Part shown: in pieces, positions 1 to 10,308 of the stretch
Layout: the number at the start of each line of letters is the position of its first letter
How positions within the stretch are numbered: position 1 is the stretch's first letter
From: Flectonema sp. DT1601
Taxonomy: Eukaryota; Euglenozoa; Diplonemea; Diplonemida; Diplonemidae
Assembly (NCBI GenBank): GCA_964019425.1
Contig: OZ025849.1
Span: forward strand, 496,001 to 560,000
Length of the DNA stretch: 64,000 nt
Direction: 5' to 3'
Program-made: the position numbers and the translations under genes
The notes under the pieces: generated by a model
The model's input: the letters and a program-made list of their open reading frames with translations, nothing else
Database searches by the model: none
Told to the model about the DNA's origin: nothing

Positions 1-1465
1 ATACACTGCCGTCCCCTCCCTTCCCCTGATCTTTGTGTCGATGCTGAGAAGTTGTGAAATAAAGAACACCTGAGAGAAGAACTATCGAATGAATTATAGT
101 CGCTTGTTCCTACTCTGATGTTGTTTCACTTTTTATTGCCTACTACGGATGCACCCCATTAAGTATCATTCTTCATTCTTTCCGACTGAAATATTCTACA
201 CCAGTCGTTTGTTTACCTACACAATGTAAATAAATACCTAAGATACTTCTCTTATGTGAGAATCCGTCAAAGAAAAACACAAAAAAAAAAAAATATTTAA
301 AAAATTAGAACTCGTTCCTTGTTTCCGTCGAAGTTTTTTTTCTGGTCTACTTTGCTACCAAAATTAATGGTACATAAGATTTCTTTTCTTTCCTCTTCTA
401 TTCATAAAATTCGCTTTATTGTTTGCTAAAAAAAAGATGAGTTTGTTTTTTAGGCTATTGGTTGAATTCTTTCACAGGATTCCCGTGCAGATTGCTGACC
501 TCGAATCTGACAGGATTTGCACGATTGAAATTTGCTAAGAAAGAGAAATAGCCTGCTTGCCCATCTTCTGTCACAGCAGTCCTTACTGGTAGTTTGAGGT
601 ATTCTCAAGCCGTTAGATAGGACTGACGTAGACAACAACTTTTTAAACAACAATGGTGAGTTTATATGAGTTACCACCCTTTGTTGTATTCACTATTGTC
701 TTTTCAAAAATATTCTTTTTTAGCTTCGGTTTTTTCTGGAAATAAGGAACAATTTTTTTTTTTTTTTTTTTTGCTCAAAAAAAAAAAAAAAAAAAAAAAC
801 CACACATTTGTTTTTATCTTCAATCCTTTTTAATTTTTTTTATGAAAAAGATTAAAGGTTTTGAATACCCTTTTGTTTTTTCGAACTCGCTCAGCACCAT
901 ACATTGTCATGGAAAAAAAAAAAAAAAAAAAAAAAAACTGCAAGTTTATAAAAGGTACAACAACATGCATCGGCTTCTTCTATGATTGAATAAAATAAAA
1001 ATTGGGAAAAATCGCCCTTGTGTTTTGAGGCATCTAAACTACCCTTTTCGTTTTTGATTGAAAAGGGTAGTTTACGTATTTGCTTTGGCGTTTCCCCTCT
1101 ATGCTTAGGCTTGCTAGATACTGCTGGTTAGTAGTGAATGGGAGCAGCCTTTATTGCCGATCTTGTGTTTCCTTTGGAATATATTGCCAATGACCTTTCT
1201 ATTTATATTTATAATTCGGTGAACGAGAATAATGAAAAAGAAAACAACCAATATTAATGAAGGAGAGGGAAAAAAAAAAAGAAAAAGAAAAAAGAATATT
1301 AACCCGTTTATTGTCATAAGAAGAAAACACTGCCTGCCTTGCCCTCTTTCACTACAGGGATCTAGCTAATTTTATTTTTAATATTTTTCTTTTGAGTTAT
1401 AGTGATGCTATCGTTTTTGATATTCGCTGCTACAAAGGAAGGAATAAAAAATAAAACCCCATCCC

Positions 1466-1496
<31 letters not shown>

Positions 1497-3612
1497 GAAA
1501 GGGGCCTTCAGGAGGGTGAATAGAGGGGGGAAAACTTAACGTTATAACTCAAGGTAAACCACTTTATTGTATCTGCGTCTTCGGGACTTTGGTACTTTGT
1601 GTCCTTGTCGTTATCCTGCTATGTAAGCACGTGTTTTGCATCATTCTCATTAGCTCTGTAGAAGTGCTGTTTACACGTGTTTAATTAAATTAGCAGTTTT
1701 TTTTTTTTTTTTATATTTTCAATCATGTTCTCTATCTGTTCTTGAAAGAACGTTTGTCATTTTTCTATTCCCAAAAATAAAATAAAATAAAAAAAAAAAA
1801 AAAGTTTTAATCAGTGCTTCCTCAGATAATGACGGAAGAAATGTGAGTTCCCTTGCAGTAGTGTTTTTGCTTTCGTATTCAGTAATTATGCCTTTTTTCC
1901 CCTTTCTATTGTATTTTACTGTGAGTTTTCGGTTTACCGTGAAGTAGATCGTTGATGCTGCAGTTTGCTACTATATTTAGAATGCGAATTACGCGAAATA
2001 CTAACCGTATTCATATATCATAGTCGCACTGTAAACCGAGCTTGCAGTTATTTTTCATTTTATTTCTTAAAAACCTGTTATTTGGTTTTTTCATTTTTTT
2101 TTTTTTTTTTTTATATATTATTCACCCCATTTCTTTTTTCCTATAAATATTATTTATGTTTTATCCAGTGCAATCAGCCGATTTGAGGAAAGTCAAAAAC
2201 CAGACGTAATTTCGATAAAATGCGGAAAGAAGATATGCAAATCAAGTTGAGGAAGCAGAAAGGTTGCAAGCAGCACTCCCACCGCACGAACGTTCTTTTT
2301 TTTGGATCCATGAATCGGCGCCCGTAATTCTCTTTTTTTCGTATTTTCCAGTCTCTGTCTCGACATCTGTTGCAGCAGTTTGTTGCGACGGCTGGGGGAA
2401 TACAATCCGTCCGACCTTCTTGCTTGTGATGTTTTACCTTAATACTCTGCGTGCACTGCTCCATATCCTCGGACAGCAGTTCAGTCCTCTTGCATGGGAA
2501 ATGCAGACTAACTCACTGGCTTACTTTCAGTTGGAGAAGTTGTAACCCGTTTTATCAAGAAAATGAAGCTTTTGTAACCAGTATGTAGAGTGGGTTCCAT
2601 AAACGATTATTAAACCGTCATTTTCTTACATTTTGTGTTGATTTCTCCCTGTCCGTGGTAAGGTTCTGTGGGAAAGTTGTGTTTTAACTCGTTTCGAAAA
2701 AAATTTTAATGCTTTGCACGCAATGTGACTTAAAAGAGGTCTACCTAGCTTATTATTCCTCCCACCCCTTCTGCTGCCGAGGTGATTATTGCTTCCCTCT
2801 GGTGGTATCCGCTCTTTTTTCCACGGCGGGTCGCATTGTTTAGGTTCTGTTCTTCTGTTTGATTCACCAAACATATTTGCTCCCAAATTTCCCTTATCGT
2901 CATCCCCATACCAAAAAAAAACCAACACTTTTGCTAAATGTTTACTTCTCCCTCGCAGGGTTAATCCTTTGGGAGAAAACCTCTGCTGCGATATTGAAAA
3001 GAAAAAAAAAAAAACGAAAAAAAAAAAGAAAAAAAAAAATACAAAGATGAAGAAAACAAAATAAAATAAAAAATAAATAACGGGGGGAAAACCTTTTTTT
3101 CATCTTATACTTATCGTCGAAAAACTACACTGGTGTACTTCTATTGCGCTGATTAGATGAATGTACCTAGAAGGTCAAGTACCTACGTGCGCCTTCTTGG
3201 GTGAAAGGAATTCCCGTCACAATGTTAGAATGAAAACCAAATCCACTTTGAGTGGGCAGTGAGAGAACTAACCCAAGATTGGAAGGGAACAGACTAACAT
3301 CTTCCCTTGAAAGTGTATTGCATTGTTACCGTACGAGTTTCACAGTACTTACCTCTCCTCCTCCGCCAACGCTAGACTCGTGTAGTTCGAGTTCTTGTGT
3401 GCAGTAGTAGTCTTTAACATAATTCTACATTGCATCCCCTTTTTAGTTATTCTCACTGCCTCTCGATAGTTGTTTCTTAATACTGGTTGTGTTATGTATT
3501 CTCTTTTACATCATCAGGCGACATGTCGTATTGTTGGACTTCCTTTTTAAATTTCCAGTTACTTTCTTTCTTTAAGTAATAACATATTTTTATCAAGGAA
3601 TAAAGCACCCCA
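1..3612. other. gene-free AT-rich region
   Basis: No frame here has convincing protein character. The open stretches are under 100 codons and are rich in F, K or low-complexity runs made by T and A tracts (for example near 751-800, 911-937, 1471-1496 and 3000-3070). I see no tRNA-like promoter boxes. The only structured item is the hairpin at 1035-1074. The last 60 bases carry a candidate acceptor AG (3557-3558, after a TTTCC stretch) for the first gene. Confidence 0.6.
1035..1074. repeat. perfect 14-bp inverted repeat (hairpin)
   Basis: TAAACTACCCTTTT at 1035-1048 is the exact reverse complement of 1061-1074, with a 12-nt loop. It stands alone in the gene-free 5' region. It could be a structured RNA, a 3'-end signal or a short palindromic element; the sequence does not decide between these. 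Confidence 0.8.
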
Positions 3613-5247
3613 ATGGTACGCGAAGTCCTTCACGGGCATGGCGGGGCGTCACTTCGGAGTCATGAGGGACGAGTTACTTGCAGCTGGGGACCCCGCGGAG
3701 AGACAGCTTGGTGGGCAGATGGCAGACCAGCTCTAGAACATGATGTTGATGGTGAAGAAGAAATGGAACGTAGAATTGTTGAGCTAAGGGCTGAATTGGG
3801 GAGATTGCAACAAGCGAGATATGTAAAAGAAAGAGAATCCTATGAAAAAGGAGTAAGCACACCAACAATTGGAGGTATCGCACACGGATCTCCATTACAG
3901 TGTAAGTCGATTGATAGAAATATAAGTATGTACTCGTGGGATCCTACAAACAGCACAACTCCTGATGACGAACACTACGCTCTCACTATTCCAAATGCTC
4001 CTGAGACAGTCAAAGATCCTCGTCTTAGAAAGCATTGGAGTAGTCGATCAGAAAAGCTAACTGATGAAATTGATTTTCTATTTCAACAGCTGACTAGAGA
4101 ACGAGAAATTTTAACTCGTGGTGACTCACTGATGGAAGGACTACCAAAGTGTAGTCCAACTTATGAAAAGCAGCGAGTCTTAGAAGCGGAAGGATGGCAA
4201 TTCAGTGAAGAGCTCGAAGAAGCTTTCGAAGTTTTTGGAAGACTTGTCGCATCTGACAGAAGAATGGACATCAGAGACCTCGATGAGAGAGCTTACGAAA
4301 TGGTTGTCGAAGCAGCCAGAGAGGACATCGCTGATATGTTCGATTTCAATATTAAAAATGTTGCGATCGATAAACTTCAAAACAAACCATTCGCTGTGTG
4401 CTTCTCTCTCCAGTCTCGCAATATAGATGCTATCCCCCTTGCTGAGAGTTGTAGACATATGTTAAAACAAGCACACACTCAACCGAACTATCACATTTTA
4501 AAGATTAAACGCACCTCAGAAACCTTCTTTAACGAAACTAGTCAACGAGATGATGAAACTTGGTATTCATCAACAGTTGATGCTGGTGAGTCTTCTATTG
4601 GGAATCCACGACCATCATCAATACATCTAATTGAAGGATACACAAATAAGAATACTATCGAACCTCCTCACAAAGTCGGAGCACTTCCTCCAGCGGGAAG
4701 CTTCACAGCTGTAAAGTCGCCCCCTTCTAAAAGTATGGTGTCACCACAATCAATTATTGCTGAAGGAAGTTTTAAATCGCCACCAAAAGGGACTGGAATT
4801 CATTCTAAATCACCAATCAGTCCTCAAAGTGTTCGAATTGGAGGAGTTGAGCCGATCGTGACTTCACTTGATATGAGGAAGCCAGACAGTCAAGTTTTTG
4901 AGGACTTCAATTTTCCACCGCCGCCACCTTCTATGTTCGAAAGTAACTCCCCTACCAGATCTAGTAGAAAGAAAAGTAAAAAGTCATCATCATCTTCATC
5001 TTCTTCAACACGCTACTCTCCAGCGGAGAATGTTATTAATGACTTCGTAGCTCCGAGTGGATTTAGTACTCGAATGCCTTCAATAAAAGTACCAGTTTCT
5101 CCTCCAGAATTACCAGTCACATCAAAGTCACCACAGATTCCACGTTCAACTAAGTCACCGAGTTACTACAGATCGGGTTCGAGACCGACAGTGAAACCGT
5201 TGGCACCATTTACTAAGGTACCAGCAGGTTCTCACTTAGTAGAATAG
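3613..5247 (+). CDS. unknown SP/KSP-rich protein with N-terminal coiled coil
   Basis: A 544-codon frame with no recognised family. A short coiled coil follows Met51 (EMERRIVELRAELGRL). The central 100-320 region is moderately charged and could fold. From about residue 330 the protein is disordered, with many SP and KSP sites (possible proline-directed phosphorylation sites), a poly-Pro run near 437 and a poly-Ser run near 460. The N-terminal 40 residues are Trp/Gly-rich and GC-rich, unlike the rest. An overlapping frame from 3638 to 3736 looks more protein-like there, so the true start may be Met51 (3763), or an indel may be present. A pyrimidine-rich acceptor AG lies at 3557-3558. Real gene: likely. 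Function: not assigned. Confidence 0.75.
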   Translation: MVREVLHGHGGASLRSHEGRVTCSWGPRGETAWWADGRPALEHDVDGEEEMERRIVELRAELGRLQQARYVKERESYEKGVSTPTIGGIAHGSPLQCKSIDRNISMYSWDPTNSTTPDDEHYALTIPNAPETVKDPRLRKHWSSRSEKLTDEIDFLFQQLTREREILTRGDSLMEGLPKCSPTYEKQRVLEAEGWQFSEELEEAFEVFGRLVASDRRMDIRDLDERAYEMVVEAAREDIADMFDFNIKNVAIDKLQNKPFAVCFSLQSRNIDAIPLAESCRHMLKQAHTQPNYHILKIKRTSETFFNETSQRDDETWYSSTVDAGESSIGNPRPSSIHLIEGYTNKNTIEPPHKVGALPPAGSFTAVKSPPSKSMVSPQSIIAEGSFKSPPKGTGIHSKSPISPQSVRIGGVEPIVTSLDMRKPDSQVFEDFNFPPPPPSMFESNSPTRSSRKKSKKSSSSSSSSTRYSPAENVINDFVAPSGFSTRMPSIKVPVSPPELPVTSKSPQIPRSTKSPSYYRSGSRPTVKPLAPFTKVPAGSHLVE

Positions 5248-6220
5248 GTTGGAGGTGGTGGTGATCAGTTGTACTTTTTCTAATAGATTTCGGTACTGTA
5301 GTCGTGGTAGAAACCAGTTTTGTTTTACTTCGTTCCTTAAGCCGAGTAGCCGAACATATTTACGATCCCTTTTATGTTTCCTGTAATTGTCTTGTAATGG
5401 CTGAGAATTATTTCTTATTGTTTTTTTCCACATTCGATTTCGCCTTTTTCCCCTCCAGTTCGAGTTTTTGTTCGCCACTAACCTAAATTAACTTCTTTAA
5501 GTTATCTTTTGCCTAAATCATAGTATCTAGCATTGAAACTGGGAGGTTGTTTAATAGTGGCGTAATGTAAGGAATTTATATATCTGTTTTTTTTTTTGAG
5601 ATGTATTTGACTTGTTCTCCTCCTCGGCTACCGTTAGCCTGCTTTCCCTTCGATGCGTTTGCGACATATTGACGATCGATACGTCGTATTATTTCTTATG
5701 TTTTATTTTGTTTGCAATCCCAGTATACCCGCTTTGTGTTTTTGCAACATAATTTTTGTTCGTTTTTTTTTCTTTTCTTTTTTGCACTCCATATTCCCCA
5801 TCCTATTGTATTCTCAACCCTCAAACTGACAAACTTTTTGTTTTTCTGTTTTGTCAGAGATTTTGTTTTTTTGACAAGAAAAAAGTGAGTTTTTGCTTCT
5901 TCGGTTTTGATTTGGTTCAACTTATGCATTTATGCAGACAGCAATGAAGCAATAGCTATATAATGTATCCTTGTTGTATTCTTGATGCAGTGGTAACTAA
6001 TCGGAACCCCACGAGAAGTGGTGTATGAAAAAAAAGTTGGTTGAAAAAAAAAAAAAAAAAAAATGAAATAAAAATAAGGGATTTAAATTTTTTTTTTTTT
6101 TATACATCCTTCACGGCTACTTTATATCATCTGGAAAAAATGAAAAAAAAAAAAATTCTTTTTTTTGATAATTTCTATAAAAGTATTTAAACCATTAACA
6201 GTAGGGTAGGGTAAGACAAG
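5248..6220. other. intergenic, probable 3' UTR plus 5' leader
   Basis: T-rich and A-rich runs (5587-5598, 6041-6061, 6090-6101) with no supported gene. Short open frames such as 5696-5929 on the minus strand are homopolymer-driven. The last part contains a CAG at 6199-6201 that could be the acceptor for the next gene. Confidence 0.6.
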
Positions 6221-9200
6221 ATGCTGGGGATTAGCCACGATCCTCCAGATGCGATTGATAACATGGAATTGCACATCCCTCCAACGTCATCTAACTACAC
6301 TGATGATGGTTTCCACCGTAATGAAACTGCTATCGATGAAGATCAAATGCAATCAAGATTCGACGGCCATCCAATATCAATTCACAGCACACCAATCGAT
6401 CCTGTTGAGTCAAGGTTAGTGAGAGACTTGAGAGCTGAAGAAGAACGATGGGCGATGAATCAAACAAAACAACTTCACAGCGAACCAGAATACCTCAGTT
6501 CAGCTCACAGTAAACATACGTCAGGTTACGTAAATCATCCTCCGTCTTTACATCCACCTGTGCATGCAAATTCACATTTCCTACCTGAAAATGAATTACC
6601 TCCAGTACAGGAACAGCCTATTATTATTTCAGAAGCTGAAAGAGATATTCTTCCTCAGAGTCATCCTTTTGCTATTCCTCAACAGTTAAAAGGAATCCAC
6701 TCCGTCGATGATGCAACGCAGTTAGTAGGTCGATTAATGTCTGAAGTAGAATACTTTAGAACTCTACACAAAGAGTTAGTTCCAATTCAAGTTGCTCTCA
6801 GTATGAATGACGCTTTTAAAACTATTCACAGTGCACTAGCAGAAGCACGTGTCGTAATACAAGAAGGTGAACATCACAGATCAACGTTACATTCGGAAAT
6901 TGAGAATCTGCGAGCAGCGAATGCTGTCATTCTTGACAACCGACGAGAGATAGATGGATTCCTAGTGACACAAAAGACTATGGAATCGGCTAATACGAAA
7001 CTAAAAAATCAAATTCGAGATATGAAACATAACGACTCACAAGTATCAACTGTTCTCTCGGTTTGCGAAGAAGCTTTACAAACATCAAAAGAAAATAATA
7101 ATAACTTAGAAGCTGCTAGGAAACACCTACTAACTGAATTAGAACGTAAAGAGGAAGACGTCCAAGCACACGGTGTTCTTGTGATGGAAACCCGACGAGC
7201 ATTGGTGGCAGCTCAAGAAGCAGGTGCAGATCTCATTCAAGAAAAGGAACAGATTATTGGTAATTACAAAATCCAAATTCAAGAATCAGAACTCCGATAC
7301 TCCACATTAAATACAAAAATGAAGTGCTCCGAGACGATGATCTCAGACCTTCGCAACCAAATGCGACACATGGAAGAATCGATAGGTGAACGAGAAGAAA
7401 CTATTGCTGCGATGAGAAACCAACTAACCCAACAAAACATCGAACTTCATGAGCAAGAGCAAAGTGTTAATGAATTACAATCTGAAAAAAGTCTTCATTT
7501 CAAAGGAACAAGTCGTCACATCGCAACGATGGGAGACAGAATGGCAACAATACTCGCAAAGAAGAACAGGAATGCTTGGATTCATAATATTTATATTGAT
7601 ATGAGGATTTCTGGTGCGATACGATCATTGCAACGGAAACTAAATGAAAAACGAATTCGATACGAAGCTGATCTTCAATCTGCCTGGACTGACAAAGACA
7701 ACGCACTAAACCAAGCAGCTGTTTGTAAGAAGGAACTTGCAAAAATGAAAGAAGAGCATTCCTCTAAGCTTGAAGTACTACAAAATCAAAAGAACAAAGA
7801 CATGATTGAAGAGCGTTCTAAATTAGATGAAAGAGCTGCTCAACTCAGAGAAGAATATGAAGTTATGTTTAAAACTCGAGTTCAACAAGCTGAGGAAGCT
7901 GAAGAACGATCACGTCAACTTGTCTCAGAAGCTAATCAAAAAGTCAACACAATGAAAACAGATATCGTCACATTAAAAATGAAGATGGGAACTTACAGCA
8001 GATGGAAACTTCAAAGTAACGACCTATCTGTTGAACTGTTAGACATTGATCAGAACAGCAAGCGACAAGCTGTTGAAGTTTTAGAAGAACGTGAGTGGTC
8101 TGGTCTGGCAATGCAGTGGAATACGTTCGTTGATCAACTGACCTTGACAGGTAGATTTGAACAAGCAAAGAATAAGGAATCATCAACATTCTTACGACCA
8201 CGAAAACTAAAGATTTATCGCTCTCCGTCAGTCTCATCTTCAGCAGAACCAGACGCAATGAGAGACCAATTTGTCGACGACATGGCCAATCAATACCAAC
8301 AAATGATCGACCACTTAGAATCTGAAAAAGGAGCCCTAGTTGACGAGAAGAACCTCTTAGTCGTGGAAAAAGATGCAGCCAGCGCTGAAATAGCTGCCTC
8401 AGCCTTTGCGGCTGAAGCTTTAAAAACACAACTTCAGTCAAGCGAATCTAGATTACACAATCAACTACAACAAATATCCTCTTTAGAAAATAACTTACAA
8501 TCACAAGCAGAGAAGTGTGATAATATAGCGAAAGAGTTTGAGAAAAGGAAAGGGAGAGAGTTGAGACACTTACAGTTTGCGTTGGAGTCATTGTCGCATA
8601 AAGGTGATCTGCTGATTCAATCGAGGAGATTTGTTACTTGGAGAAACTATGCTCATTCTAAAAAGATAAAAATTCTCAAAATAAAAACTGCGAAATCACT
8701 CGCAGCAAAAATCCAAAGCAGACTATTAGAAATTCCCTTCATGAGATGGAGGATGTGGGCTACTAACACTAACAACGGTACTAAAGTACAGGCGCTAGAA
8801 TTGGAATTGACTAAAGTAACCCACGTCAGTAAACGTATGCTAGCTCGTCGATCTGATGCTGCATTTGGTAGAGCCTTAGAATGCGATTCAAAACTTCGAA
8901 GTGTTTATTTTAAAAAACTACACCTTCACTCTATTTTTGCTTCTGCCGCCACTGCCAAGATTCAAAACAAGAAAAACTCAATTTCAGTAAAAAAACAAGT
9001 TCTGCAAAGCGGAAATCGATCCCTTCTGTTAATGAGATATTTTAATAAACTAAAAGAAGCTTCAGTGGTGTTGGGTGCTGTACGATCTCTTCAACCGACT
9101 ATCGGAATCTGCAGCAACTTAAAAGAATACGCAACATCAGCAGCAGCTATCCTGAACGACTATCAGGAATCTGCTAAAGAACACCATGAAGATGAAAGAC

Positions 9201-9529
9201 GTATTACAGAACTCACTGAGTCACTGTCAGCTGCTCGTTTAGATGCAGCTCATCGCCAGTCTGAGTTGCATCAACTGGAGGAGGAACTTTCGAAACAAAA
9301 ACTTGAAATCGGATGGAAGAACCACAGATTGAAACTGCTACAAGAAACAGTCGAAGGTACGCAATACTTAGAAGAAGAATCACGTGCTCGGGTGCGTGAA
9401 ATGGAAAGAACGGCGAGACGAGCTGATGAAAAGCTAAAATCAATTAAAAAAAAGCAATCTGTTTCCTTCACAACCGGAACGGCGAGGAGTACCAGCGTTG
9501 GAAGGGTACGATCAACTTACTATAAATAA
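6221..9529 (+). CDS. large coiled-coil protein with Sfi1-like W-containing helices
   Basis: A 1102-residue protein. Residues 1-140 are disordered and Pro/His-rich. From about 165 to 1080 it is nearly continuous coiled coil, rich in E, Q, K, A and L. The coil is broken by short basic helices carrying aromatic residues in an xxxWxxx pattern: near 452 (NAWIHNIYI), 591 (YSRWKLQS), 628 (AMQWNTFVDQL), 803 (FVTWRNYAH), 840 (FMRWRMWA) and 935 (LMRYFNKL). Such spacing recalls Sfi1/centrin-binding repeats and basal-body coiled-coil proteins. I infer a structural role at the basal body, centrosome or flagellum, and a centrin-like EF-hand gene lies at 51.4 kb. The frame is uninterrupted and the start is the first ATG after a possible acceptor at 6199-6201. 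Myosin-tail or other scaffold proteins are alternatives. Confidence 0.8.
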   Translation: MLGISHDPPDAIDNMELHIPPTSSNYTDDGFHRNETAIDEDQMQSRFDGHPISIHSTPIDPVESRLVRDLRAEEERWAMNQTKQLHSEPEYLSSAHSKHTSGYVNHPPSLHPPVHANSHFLPENELPPVQEQPIIISEAERDILPQSHPFAIPQQLKGIHSVDDATQLVGRLMSEVEYFRTLHKELVPIQVALSMNDAFKTIHSALAEARVVIQEGEHHRSTLHSEIENLRAANAVILDNRREIDGFLVTQKTMESANTKLKNQIRDMKHNDSQVSTVLSVCEEALQTSKENNNNLEAARKHLLTELERKEEDVQAHGVLVMETRRALVAAQEAGADLIQEKEQIIGNYKIQIQESELRYSTLNTKMKCSETMISDLRNQMRHMEESIGEREETIAAMRNQLTQQNIELHEQEQSVNELQSEKSLHFKGTSRHIATMGDRMATILAKKNRNAWIHNIYIDMRISGAIRSLQRKLNEKRIRYEADLQSAWTDKDNALNQAAVCKKELAKMKEEHSSKLEVLQNQKNKDMIEERSKLDERAAQLREEYEVMFKTRVQQAEEAEERSRQLVSEANQKVNTMKTDIVTLKMKMGTYSRWKLQSNDLSVELLDIDQNSKRQAVEVLEEREWSGLAMQWNTFVDQLTLTGRFEQAKNKESSTFLRPRKLKIYRSPSVSSSAEPDAMRDQFVDDMANQYQQMIDHLESEKGALVDEKNLLVVEKDAASAEIAASAFAAEALKTQLQSSESRLHNQLQQISSLENNLQSQAEKCDNIAKEFEKRKGRELRHLQFALESLSHKGDLLIQSRRFVTWRNYAHSKKIKILKIKTAKSLAAKIQSRLLEIPFMRWRMWATNTNNGTKVQALELELTKVTHVSKRMLARRSDAAFGRALECDSKLRSVYFKKLHLHSIFASAATAKIQNKKNSISVKKQVLQSGNRSLLLMRYFNKLKEASVVLGAVRSLQPTIGICSNLKEYATSAAAILNDYQESAKEHHEDERRITELTESLSAARLDAAHRQSELHQLEEELSKQKLEIGWKNHRLKLLQETVEGTQYLEEESRARVREMERTARRADEKLKSIKKKQSVSFTTGTARSTSVGRVRSTYYK

Positions 9530-9804
9530 TTTGTCCTGGATTGAAAAAAAACTCGATTCGTCTTTTTATTCTAAAAAAGTTAAAAAACTAACCAACAGCT
9601 GTGATAGTAGATTTTAGTTTGTTTTTTTAAAAAAAAAAAGTTTTGTTTTATTGTTTTTCCCGTTCCTTTTTGATTTTTAGATCCCCTGTTTTCATTACTA
9701 TTTACGTAAATAAGACTTTAGAAGTATTGTTATTCAACCCGTGGTGTGGATTTGTATAAAAAGAATCGTATCGTCATTGTCACAGGTTTTACACATTAAA
9801 GAAA

Positions 9805-10098
9805 ATGGTTCACGGAGATAAATTCGATCTCCACGTCCCTTCGACTAACGGAAAGTATGTCATAAGAAATGGTACCCTTCACATCGTAGGAAGTAGTAGA
9901 TACCAACCCATACTAAACTTATTCGATGGTAAATTTAAATGGAATGAAATTAAAATGCAACAACACGAAATGATTAAAAGAGCTAAAGCAGTACCGAGTG
10001 GGTTGCCTGCTCAACCGAGTCAGCCTTCTATGGTGCCTGCATCAGCTCCGGCGATGCAGCCATCAGCACAGCCGCCAGTAGCTCAGCAGTTTAATTGA
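9805..10098 (+). CDS. small hypothetical protein, Pro/Ala/Gln-rich C-terminus
   Basis: A 97-residue protein, not recognised. The first 60 residues look like a small fold ending in a basic amphipathic helix (FKWNEIKMQQHEMIKRAKA). The last 35 residues are a low-complexity P/A/Q/S tail with repeated QPS. The ATG at 9805 sits 19 nt after a CAG (9783-9785). It lies alone between two larger same-strand genes with short spacers, and its codon use resembles theirs. This supports a real short gene, but no function can be given. Confidence 0.6.
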   Translation: MVHGDKFDLHVPSTNGKYVIRNGTLHIVGSSRYQPILNLFDGKFKWNEIKMQQHEMIKRAKAVPSGLPAQPSQPSMVPASAPAMQPSAQPPVAQQFN

Positions 10099-10308
10099 AT
10101 CGGGTTTAGTACGACTTATTTACTCTTCTCTTGCAACGTCTTGGAGAAGGAAAAGATAAGAAACGAACACCAGAAGAAAAAAAAAAGAAATAAATTCAAT
10201 GACCCGCATCGATAATGACATCCTTCATGGGATTTGATGAAGTTATTTAGTTTCGATGTATTTATTATTACTTTCTCTCTCTCTCTCCAGACACATTAAT
10301 CGCATACG

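Noticed and set aside
2174-2545. Overlapping 90-codon frames on both strands
   Set aside because: Composition is not protein-like and there is no acceptor-plus-ATG context; they look like chance frames.
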